Positions 6,003 to 11,845 of a stretch of DNA of 13,567 nt are shown one piece after another. The notes beneath the pieces were generated by a model, which was not told the DNA's origin, searched no databases, and saw nothing but the letters and a program-made list of their open reading frames with translations. The translations under genes and the position numbers were made by a program. The first letter of the stretch is position 1; each line of letters begins with the position of its first letter. The stretch covers positions 1 to 13,567 of the forward strand of contig CAMLDH010000079.1 in the NCBI GenBank assembly GCA_946478765.1, read 5' to 3'. Source of the DNA: an uncultured Oxalobacteraceae bacterium. Lineage in GTDB: Bacteria > Pseudomonadota > Gammaproteobacteria > Burkholderiales > Burkholderiaceae.

Positions 6003-7586
6003 ATGGCACTTCAATTACCCGCCGGTATGGAAATCAAAGCCGAGATCAAACCCGGCTACGATCAGGTTCTCACGCTCGAAGCGCTGACGCTGGTTGCCAA
6101 GCTCGCGCGCGCTTTCGAACCGCGCCGTCAGCAATTGCTGGCCGCGCGCGTAGAGCGTGCGAAACGCATGGATGCGGGCGAACGTCCCGACTTCCTGGCG
6201 GAGACCAAGCACATCCGCGAAGGCGACTGGAAAATCGCGCCGATTCCGCAAGCGCTCGAATGCCGTCGCGTCGAAATCACCGGCCCGGTCGAGCGCAAGA
6301 TGGTCATCAACGCGCTCAACTCCGGCGCCGACAGTTACATGACCGACTTCGAGGATTCCAATACGCCGAACTGGGATAACCAGATCACCGGCCAGCTCAA
6401 CATGGTCGAAGCCGTGCGCAAGACCATTTCGATGGAGCAGAACGGCAAGCACTACAAACTGAACGACAAGACTGCCACGCTGCTCGTGCGTCCGCGCGGC
6501 TGGCACCTGGATGAAAAGCACGTGCTGGTCGACGGCAAGCGCATCTCTGGCGGCATCTTCGATTTTGCGCTGTTCATGGTGCATAACGCGAAAGAGCAAC
6601 TGGCTCGTGGCGCCGGTCCGTACTTCTATCTGCCGAAGATGGAATCGCATCTCGAAGCGCGCCTGTGGAACGACATCTTCGTAATGACGCAAAATGAACT
6701 CGGCCTGCCGCAAGGCACGATCAAGGCGACCGTGCTGATCGAAACCATCGTTGCTGCATTCGAGATGGATGAAATCCTGTACGAACTGCGCGAGCACAGT
6801 GCCGGTTTGAATGCCGGCCGTTGGGATTACATTTTCTCCTGCATCAAGAAATTCAAGCTCGACAAGAATTTCTGCCTGGCCGATCGCGCCAAGGTCACGA
6901 TGACCGCGCCGTTCATGCGTTCATATGCATTGCTGTTGCTGAAGACTTGCCACAAGCGTAATGCACCGGCGATCGGCGGCATGGCGGCACTGATCCCAAT
7001 CAAAAACGATCCGGAAAAGAATGACATCGCCATGGGCGGCGTGCGCAATGACAAGGCACGCGATGCGACCGACGGCTACGACGGCGGCTGGGTGGCGCAT
7101 CCGGGCCTGGTGGATCTGGCGATGACCGAGTTCAAGAAAGTATTGGGCGACAAGCCGAACCAGATCGGCAAGCAGCGTCCGGATGTGAATGTGACCGCAG
7201 CGGATCTGCTTAACTTCCAGCCGGAAACGCCGATCACCGAAGCCGGCTTGCGTTACAACATCAACGTCGGCATCCATTATCTAGGGGCATGGCTGGCCGG
7301 CAATGGCTGCGTGCCGATCCACAACCTGATGGAAGATGCGGCCACTGCAGAAATCAGCCGCTCGCAAGTCTGGCAGTGGATTCGTTCGACCAAAGGCGTG
7401 CTGGAAGACGGCCGCAAGGTCACTGCCGACATGGTGCGCGCAATGATTCCGGAGGAACTAGCGAAAGTGAAAGAGGTGGTTGGTAGTGGCGCGACGTATG
7501 ACCGTGCTGCACAAATTTTCGAGCAGATGTCGACCTCTTCCGACTTTGCCGAATTCCTCACCTTGCCTTTGTACGAGGAAATCTAA
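6003..7586 (+). CDS. aceB: Malate synthase A
   Basis: The 527-residue product aligns along its length with E. coli AceB (533 residues) as I recall it. It condenses glyoxylate with acetyl-CoA to malate in the cytoplasm. Visible landmarks are VEITGPVERKMVINALNSGA, YMTDFEDSNTPNWDNQITGQ, the catalytic arginine R165 in RPRGWHLDEKHV, GPYFYLPKMES, GTIKATVLIET, GRWDYIFSCIKK, TCHKRNAPAIGGMAA, and the catalytic base D445 in GNGCVPIHNLMEDAATAEIS. The ATG at 6003 has AGGAG seven bases upstream; an in-frame upstream extension inside the TSUP gene is spurious. It is the last gene of the run and is followed by hairpins. Isocitrate lyase (aceA) is not in the window, so glyoxylate must come from elsewhere or from the dehalogenase/glycolate route. 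Confidence 0.97.
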   Translation: MALQLPAGMEIKAEIKPGYDQVLTLEALTLVAKLARAFEPRRQQLLAARVERAKRMDAGERPDFLAETKHIREGDWKIAPIPQALECRRVEITGPVERKMVINALNSGADSYMTDFEDSNTPNWDNQITGQLNMVEAVRKTISMEQNGKHYKLNDKTATLLVRPRGWHLDEKHVLVDGKRISGGIFDFALFMVHNAKEQLARGAGPYFYLPKMESHLEARLWNDIFVMTQNELGLPQGTIKATVLIETIVAAFEMDEILYELREHSAGLNAGRWDYIFSCIKKFKLDKNFCLADRAKVTMTAPFMRSYALLLLKTCHKRNAPAIGGMAALIPIKNDPEKNDIAMGGVRNDKARDATDGYDGGWVAHPGLVDLAMTEFKKVLGDKPNQIGKQRPDVNVTAADLLNFQPETPITEAGLRYNINVGIHYLGAWLAGNGCVPIHNLMEDAATAEISRSQVWQWIRSTKGVLEDGRKVTADMVRAMIPEELAKVKEVVGSGATYDRAAQIFEQMSTSSDFAEFLTLPLYEEI

Positions 7587-7601
7587 GCAGGTTTGTCCGT
7601 C

Positions 7602-7628
7602 ACTGGGTCGTGTTATTTGCGACCCAGT
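7602..7628 (+). terminator. Hairpin just after aceB (no strong U-tract)
   Basis: ACTGGGTCG (7602-7610) pairs perfectly with CGACCCAGT (7620-7628) across a nine-base loop, 15 bases after the aceB stop. Only CGTTT follows, so it may be an attenuating or 3'-end-protecting stem rather than a complete terminator. Confidence 0.45.
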
Positions 7629-7655
7629 CGTTTGCAACAGAGCATTGCGGCGAGG

Positions 7656-7698
7656 AATCTCAGCCAGCGGCATCATTCACTGCTGGTTGAGATTTTTT
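7656..7698 (+). terminator. Rho-independent terminator downstream of aceB
   Basis: AATCTCAGCCAGC (7656-7668) pairs with GCTGGTTGAGATT (7682-7694) as a 13-bp stem with one G-U pair and a 13-base loop. The stem runs into a T-tract (7693-7698). It is the second hairpin after aceB and looks like the operative terminator. It separates the malate synthase run from the next gene. Confidence 0.75.
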
Positions 7699-7777
7699 CG
7701 TTTTGGCTGAAGCATATTTAATGTGAACATAGGCATGTCTCCCCTGTCCAATAAACAGGCTTTTGAAGGAGATGCAT

Positions 7778-8221
7778 ATGCAAAAACTCTGGATAGTCGC
7801 GGCAGACAGCAGCCGCGCCCGAATTTTCGAAGTCTCGCCACCGGACCGGCACTTTCAAGAGATTGAAGATCTTGCCAACCCGCCCGGACGCGGAACGAAT
7901 CGCGATATTCGCAGCGACGGCTATGGCCGGTTTTACGGGAAGGGCGAGCGGGATCAGGGGCATACCGCATCACCGCCAGTCGATGCAGTCACGCATGAAA
8001 CCGAACTGTTCTCGAAAGATGTGGGTGAATATCTCGATAAAGCGCGGACGGAACACCGCTATGACAAGTTATATCTGATTGCGTCGCCCAAATTTCTCGG
8101 GCTGATCCGGCAGAATCTCAGCAAGGAGGCGCAAAAACTGGTCGAAAAGGAATTGGCAAAAGATGTTTCCTGGTTCGACGCTAAAGAGATTGAGGCCTAT
8201 TTTCACAATACGAAGCATTGA
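7778..8221 (+). CDS. Host-attachment / BaeRF-like family protein (COG5622 type)
   Basis: The 147-residue soluble protein begins MQKLWIVAADSSRARIFE, the typical first strand of the Host_attach family (named from a plant-attachment locus in Agrobacterium). That family has been related to bacterial archaeo-eukaryotic release-factor-like domains. Further family features are THETELFSKDVGEYLDKAR and YDKLYLIASPKFLGLIRQ; the central part is rich in Gly, Asp and Arg. AAGGAG at 7766-7771 sits six bases from the ATG at 7778, which decides the start over the in-frame ATG at 7772 and TTG at 7763. No signal peptide or membrane segment is visible. The gene stands alone between a terminator and the bTHX leader, with a small CCTGT/ACAGG stem in its own leader. 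The family name is historical; the true function is uncertain. Confidence 0.75.
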   Translation: MQKLWIVAADSSRARIFEVSPPDRHFQEIEDLANPPGRGTNRDIRSDGYGRFYGKGERDQGHTASPPVDAVTHETELFSKDVGEYLDKARTEHRYDKLYLIASPKFLGLIRQNLSKEAQKLVEKELAKDVSWFDAKEIEAYFHNTKH

Positions 8222-8270
8222 TTGATTTTTCAGATGGCTTGTCGTTATAGCGGCTGGACGTACGCTCTGA

Positions 8271-8330
8271 CGCCCGCAGCAGCATTTCCACCGCCATCGC
8301 GGTCAGGGTCAAGCCCATCAGGCATCGGTA
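8271..8330 (-). pseudogene. Vestige resembling the C-terminus of a MarC-family membrane protein
   Basis: On the minus strand 8330-8271 reads YRC followed by LMGLTLTAMAVEMLLRA. This closely resembles the last membrane helix of MarC/YhgN proteins (E. coli YhgN has RLMGLILVMMATQMFLDGI). No further MarC sequence continues upstream; instead the region becomes the bTHX ribosome binding site and coding sequence. The reading frame stays open to 8181. The match covers only about 17 residues of a hydrophobic helix, so the call is tentative. Confidence 0.3.
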
Positions 8331-8352
8331 AGGCTGAAAGGAGATTGACGAA

Positions 8353-8487
8353 ATGGGTAAGGGCGATAAGCGCAGTCGACGCGGCAAGATAGTCAACGGC
8401 AGCTATGGCGCCAGACGTCCGCACCGGGACGAGAGTGCTTCTGCCAAACCGCGCAGAGCGCCGGTCAAGCGAGTGCGGCCGAAGTAA
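8353..8487 (+). CDS. 30S ribosomal protein bTHX (Thx), 44 residues
   Basis: The ATG at 8353 opens a 44-codon frame beginning MGKGDKRSRRGKIVNGSYGA and ending in TAA at 8485-8487. It matches the small basic ribosomal protein Thx, whose members start MGKGDKRTxRGKIxxGTxGxxRP and bind the head of the 30S subunit. The Arg/Lys-rich C-terminal tail is longer than in Thermus Thx (about 26 residues in the mature protein), as is common in proteobacterial homologues. AAAGGAG at 8337-8343 lies nine bases upstream, a strong ribosome binding site. A perfect terminator follows 39 bases after the stop, which supports an independent transcript. It is easily missed by gene finders because of its size. Confidence 0.93.
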   Translation: MGKGDKRSRRGKIVNGSYGARRPHRDESASAKPRRAPVKRVRPK

Positions 8488-8526
8488 AGCGGCACAGACG
8501 GAGCTTGTATCTGTGCAATGTAAAAC

Positions 8527-8554
8527 AAAAAGGCAACCGGTCGGTTGCCTTTTT
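8527..8554. terminator. Bidirectional rho-independent terminator between bTHX and DUF1993 genes
   Basis: AAAAAGGCAACC (8527-8538) and GGTTGCCTTTTT (8543-8554) form a perfect 12-bp stem with a GGTC loop. Both strands end in a T-tract. It lies 39 bases after the bTHX stop (plus strand) and 28 bases after the DUF1993 stop (minus strand), so it serves both convergent genes. Confidence 0.92.
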
Positions 8555-8582
8555 CTCGTCGATCCGTCGATTCAATGGAAAA

Positions 8583-9089
8583 TCAAAATGGCCCGACATA
8601 ATCGCGTTTGCTGAGTTCAATTCCATTGTGGCGCAGGATTGCATAAGCCGTCGTGACATGAAAGTAGAAATTCGGCAACGCGTAATGCAGCAGGTAGGGT
8701 TGGCCTTTGAAATGCTTGGTTTCCGGACCGACCTGGATTGTAATATCACGCTCTTCGCTGCCATCGATCTGGGCTGCGCCGAGCGTGTCGATGAATGCGA
8801 TGGTCTTGGCAATGCGTGCCTGAAGTTCTTCGAAGCTTTGCTCGTTGTCTTCGTATTTAGGCACTTCAACGCCCGCCAATCGTGCGCATGCGCCTTTGGC
8901 GAAATCGGCGGCGATCAGGACTTGGCGCCGCATGGTGAACATGTCGGGAAACAGACGTGCCTGCAACAGCGCACTCGGTTCGATTTTTTTCGCGGTGGCG
9001 TGCGCTTGCGCCTTGTCGAGAATAGCCGACAGGCTGCCCAGGATATGTTTGAAGACCGGTACCGACGAGGCGTACATGGAAATAGTCAT
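8583..9089 (-). CDS. DUF1993 family protein
   Basis: The 168-residue protein begins MTISMYASSVPVFKHILGSL and contains FPDMFTMRRQVLIAADFAKG, FEELQARIAKTIAFIDTL, GQPYLLHYALPNFYFHVTTA and YAILRHNGIELSKRDYVG. These are characteristic of DUF1993, a mostly helical family probably related to DinB-like four-helix bundles. No enzymatic activity is established and I see no clear metal-binding triad beyond scattered histidines. The ATG at 9089 has AGGAG six bases upstream; the in-frame extension to 9152 has no such site. It is monocistronic and ends at the shared terminator. The 215 bases between it and the thioredoxin-like gene hold no feature I can support. Confidence 0.85.
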   Translation of the reverse strand: MTISMYASSVPVFKHILGSLSAILDKAQAHATAKKIEPSALLQARLFPDMFTMRRQVLIAADFAKGACARLAGVEVPKYEDNEQSFEELQARIAKTIAFIDTLGAAQIDGSEERDITIQVGPETKHFKGQPYLLHYALPNFYFHVTTAYAILRHNGIELSKRDYVGPF

Positions 9090-9304
9090 TGTTGGCTCCT
9101 GTGAAAATGTGTTCAATGATAGCAATGGTAGCAAGTTCTTGCGGCAGCCCATAATGGAATTCGCGTCGGCTGTGTAAATGCGGCTGGGTCTGGATTGTGC
9201 CGGCTGGGCACGATGACCGTCGCAATGCCGCGCAGCGAAATGGGGCAGGGCGTGCCATACCGCATTGCCGATGCTGGTGGCCGAAGAAAGAACAGGCGAG
9301 TTTG

Positions 9305-9727
9305 CTATTCCGGATGCAAACGCTGGCGCAAATTGTAGTCGTGTTGCCAGCGTTTATGTTCTGCATTGCCGGTTGCCTCGTCATGTAGCTCATCAGCGCT
9401 TTTTTGGACCTGCGCCATCAGCAATCGGTCGGCTATTCGCGTATCCGGTAACACGGTGCCGTAAAAAGCGACGACATTGCCGAGTTGTATCAGTAGTGTC
9501 GGGAAATTTTCCACATCAAAATCGCCGACCACGTCCGCCTGGTCTTCAATATCGATCCAGACGAATTGTTTGTCGGGATGCTCGCTTGCCAACTTGTCAA
9601 AGTCCGGGCGATAAGCATTGCAGACATCGCACCATGCTGCGCATAGGCATGCGACGACCCAGCTATCGCCTGACAGCAATGCGGCTAGTTGATCACGATT
9701 GTGTTGTTCCAGAATGAGGCTCGACAT
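9305..9727 (-). CDS. Thioredoxin-fold family protein
   Basis: The 140-residue protein has a thioredoxin core: a first strand WVVACLCAAW, a redox-type motif WCDVC (W32-C36), helix YRPDFDKLASEH, strand FVWIDIED, and the cis-proline loop ENFPTLLIQ (P76). It lacks a signal peptide, so it should act in the cytoplasm. CDVC differs from the CGPC of standard thioredoxin, and about 35 charged residues follow the core (ending QRLHPE), so the partner is likely specific and unknown. The ATG at 9727 has no good Shine-Dalgarno. Instead a TAAAAT box ends six bases before the ATG, suggesting a leaderless message. It is divergent from tsaB. Confidence 0.82.
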   Translation of the reverse strand: MSSLILEQHNRDQLAALLSGDSWVVACLCAAWCDVCNAYRPDFDKLASEHPDKQFVWIDIEDQADVVGDFDVENFPTLLIQLGNVVAFYGTVLPDTRIADRLLMAQVQKSADELHDEATGNAEHKRWQHDYNLRQRLHPE

Positions 9728-9733
9728 TCCGCT

Positions 9734-9739
9734 ATTTTA
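9734..9739 (-). promoter_or_regulatory. -10 box placing transcription start at the ATG of the thioredoxin-like gene
   Basis: The minus strand reads GTAAAATAGCGGA-ATG. TAAAAT occupies 9739 to 9734, so the seventh base downstream is 9727, the A of the start codon. No convincing -35 box is visible at the usual distance. Confidence 0.45.
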
Positions 9740-9849
9740 CTGTGTTGTGCCGGGGTGCCGCGATCAAGCATGAAAAGCAACATCGTTGAATCAGTTTTAA
9801 ATTCCACAAGATAAGCCGGTGGACGACACGCCGGTGCGAACGAGCGCGG

Positions 9850-9855
9850 TAAAAT
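9850..9855 (+). promoter_or_regulatory. -10 box placing transcription start at the ATG of tsaB
   Basis: The plus strand reads GGTAAAATACAGGT-ATG. TAAAAT at 9850-9855 puts the expected start at 9862, the A of the tsaB start codon. The box and its spacing to the ATG match those of the divergent gene exactly (GTAAAATANNGGN-ATG). The -35 region is poor. Confidence 0.45.
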
Positions 9856-9861
9856 ACAGGT

Positions 9862-10551
9862 ATGCCAACGATTCTCTCCATTGAAACTTCGACTGAACTT
9901 GCGTCTGCTGCGCTCCTGCGCGGCGATGAAATCATTTCGCGCGAAACTGCGGGCGTGCAGACCCATTCGCAGACAATTCTCCCCATGGTGCAAAGTCTGA
10001 TCGCGCAAGCGGGGATTTCGCTTGCACAATGCGATGCAATTGCCTTTGGTTCCGGTCCGGGTTCGTTTACCGGGGTGCGGACTGCTTGCGGTATTGCACA
10101 GGGGCTGGCATTCGGTCTCGACAAACCGGTGGTGCCGATCGTCACCTTGCAAGCGATGGCATTGGCCTGTCACAAAGCAAGCGGCGCGTCGGATGTATTG
10201 GCAGTGCTGGATGCGCGCATGGGGGAGGTGTATTGGGCGCAATACTGTTTTGCCGATGGATGGCATACGATCATCGAACCGACGCTGTCGACCGCGTCCG
10301 ACGTATTGCCGTTGGGACCGGTTGTCGCGTGCGGGAATGGACTGGCTGCGTATGCCTCGACATTTGATGCGAAACCATTTGCAGGGAATAGGCAGAGCGA
10401 TGTGATGCCGCATGCGGTACAGGTCGCGCAATTGGCGCGCATGGCGCTGGCGCAGGGGGCGGGTGTCGCAGCCCGGGATGCGCAGCCGCTCTATTTGCGC
10501 AACAAGGTTGCATTGACTACCGGCGAACGTCTGGCAAAGGTGGCGACATGA
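9862..10551 (+). CDS. tsaB: tRNA threonylcarbamoyladenosine biosynthesis protein TsaB
   Basis: The 229-residue protein is an ASKHA-fold partner of TsaD, TsaE and TsaC in making t6A37 on ANN-decoding tRNAs. Family landmarks are the N-terminal ILSIETST (usually ILAIDTST), the helix THSQTILPMVQSLI, the signature FGSGPGSFTGVRTACGIAQG (62-81), and VLAVLDARMGEVYWAQY. TsaB lacks the metal site of TsaD and acts as a scaffold, as expected here. The start is ATG 9862, with only a short AGG nearby and a -10 box immediately upstream, so a leaderless transcript is plausible. Its TGA overlaps the rimI ATG (ATGA). It is the first gene of a four-gene coupled run. Confidence 0.95.
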   Translation: MPTILSIETSTELASAALLRGDEIISRETAGVQTHSQTILPMVQSLIAQAGISLAQCDAIAFGSGPGSFTGVRTACGIAQGLAFGLDKPVVPIVTLQAMALACHKASGASDVLAVLDARMGEVYWAQYCFADGWHTIIEPTLSTASDVLPLGPVVACGNGLAAYASTFDAKPFAGNRQSDVMPHAVQVAQLARMALAQGAGVAARDAQPLYLRNKVALTTGERLAKVAT

Positions 10552-11036
10552 GTTCAGTGCAAAAGGCGACGGCGCCGCAAGCGCTCTCGGCGATGCAGCT
10601 TGCAAAAATGCAGGCGGATGACTTGCGCGAAGTGCAGGACATCGAGAACGATGTCTATCCGCACCCCTGGTCTACGGGCAATTTCCTTGATTCACTCCAC
10701 AACGGCTATGAGACTTGGATCGTGCGGGATAGCACTGATGCGCTGGTTGGTTATTTCCTTGTCATGCTGATGGTCGAGGAAGCCCATTTGCTGAATATCA
10801 CCGTGCGCCGCGATTGGCAGGGACAAGGCGTGGGGCGCATGCTGCTCGATAAAGTAGTGGCAATCGCGCGCGAAAAAGGCATGACTTCCGTATTACTTGA
10901 AGTAAGACCGTCCAACGCACGCGCGCTGGCAATGTATGAGCGTTATGGATTTTCGCAGATCGGGCGGCGCAAGGGCTACTATCCGGCCGCCGACAATACA
11001 CGCGAAGATGCGATTGTGATGAGGTTGATGGTATGA
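10548..11036 (+). CDS. rimI: Ribosomal-protein-alanine N-acetyltransferase RimI (GNAT)
   Basis: The 162-residue GNAT enzyme acetylates the N-terminal alanine of ribosomal protein S18 in E. coli. Seen here are IENDVYPHPWSTGNFLDSL (the RimI substrate-side motif), the acetyl-CoA pyrophosphate loop RRDWQGQGVGRMLL (87-100), LEVRPSNARALAMYERYGF (117-135) with E118 and Y130 at the positions of the catalytic pair E103/Y115, and RKGYYP. An N-terminal extension of about 12 residues precedes the core. The start overlaps the tsaB stop and the stop overlaps the udg start, both as ATGA. A tsaB-rimI pairing is common in bacteria. Confidence 0.95.
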   Translation: MSSVQKATAPQALSAMQLAKMQADDLREVQDIENDVYPHPWSTGNFLDSLHNGYETWIVRDSTDALVGYFLVMLMVEEAHLLNITVRRDWQGQGVGRMLLDKVVAIAREKGMTSVLLEVRPSNARALAMYERYGFSQIGRRKGYYPAADNTREDAIVMRLMV

Positions 11037-11845
11037 CATCGAATCGCAATACTGTTTTTTTGAAGGAAATGGGTGTTGGCCCATTGTGGACCCGTCGCGA
11101 CACAGCGCCGGTGATGCCGGGTGAGCCACCGCGAGTCGATGCGCCGGAGATGAAACGTGATATCGATGCAGCCTCTTCTGCGTGGCCGGAACTGCCAACT
11201 GATACGCCGTTTGTATCCAGCGTGGTATCGCGTGCCGGCGCCGCGCCGGCAGCATCCGAGATTGCACAGATGGATTGGCATCAGCTGAAAGCAGCGGTGG
11301 CCGATTGCACCAAATGCGGTTTATGTCAGAACCGCAAGAAGACGGTATTCGGTGTCGGCGACGAAAAGGCAAAATGGCTGTTCGTGGGTGAGGGGCCGGG
11401 CCGCAACGAGGATATGCAAGGCGAACCATTTGTCGGGCCGGCTGGAAAACTTCTGGATAGTATGCTGGCGGCAATGGGGCTGCGACGGGGGGAGAATGCC
11501 TATATCGCCAATATCGTCAAATGCCGGCCAACCGGCGCGGATGGCCGTGACCGGCCGCCCATGCCGGAAGAAATTGCGGCATGCATGCCTTATCTGGATC
11601 GGCAGATCGCGCTGATTCAGCCCGCGATCATTGTCGCATTGGGCAAGACGGCGGCGTTGTCTCTGCTGAAACTCGATCCTGACACGCCCGTGTCCAAGCT
11701 GCGGGGTTCCATCCATCGTTATGCGAGCCTGCCGCTGGTGGTCACCTATCATCCTGCATATTTGCTGCGCTCGCCTGTCGACAAGAGAAAGACGTGGGCG
11801 GATTTGTGCCTGGCAATGAATACCTATGCCGGCCATTCCCCCTGA
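11033..11845 (+). CDS. udg: Family 4 uracil-DNA glycosylase (4Fe-4S) with a HolD-like N-terminal peptide
   Basis: The 270-residue protein has a core (about 80-265) of the iron-sulfur UDGa/SPO1-polymerase-related family, which removes uracil from DNA. Features are cluster cysteines C92 and C95 (DCTKCGLC), C164 (IVKCRP) and C184 (AACMPYL), motif GEGPGRNEDMQGEPFVGPAG (119-138), and the active-site motif YHPAYLLR (239-246). The first 75 residues are an extension: NTVFLKEMGVGPLWTRRD (about 6-23), then a Pro/Ala-rich linker. This peptide resembles the N-terminus of E. coli HolD (psi), LQQLGITQWSLRRP, which binds the clamp loader. Translation is coupled to rimI (ATGA) and to the next gene (20-bp overlap). 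The catalytic assignment is strong; the HolD resemblance is my reading. Confidence 0.92.
   Translation: MTSNRNTVFLKEMGVGPLWTRRDTAPVMPGEPPRVDAPEMKRDIDAASSAWPELPTDTPFVSSVVSRAGAAPAASEIAQMDWHQLKAAVADCTKCGLCQNRKKTVFGVGDEKAKWLFVGEGPGRNEDMQGEPFVGPAGKLLDSMLAAMGLRRGENAYIANIVKCRPTGADGRDRPPMPEEIAACMPYLDRQIALIQPAIIVALGKTAALSLLKLDPDTPVSKLRGSIHRYASLPLVVTYHPAYLLRSPVDKRKTWADLCLAMNTYAGHSP

Noticed and set aside
6015..6797. Open minus-strand frame of 260 codons inside aceB
   Set aside because: It is antisense to a fully conserved malate synthase; the composition reflects aceB codon bias and no family is recognisable.
9090..9304. Small open frames on both strands between DUF1993 and the thioredoxin-like gene
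   Set aside because: None has a ribosome binding site or a recognisable family, and no tRNA-like fold or terminator with a T-tract was seen.
9685..10605. 306-codon minus-strand frame over tsaB
   Set aside because: It is antisense to a well-conserved gene; Arg/His/Cys-rich with no family features.
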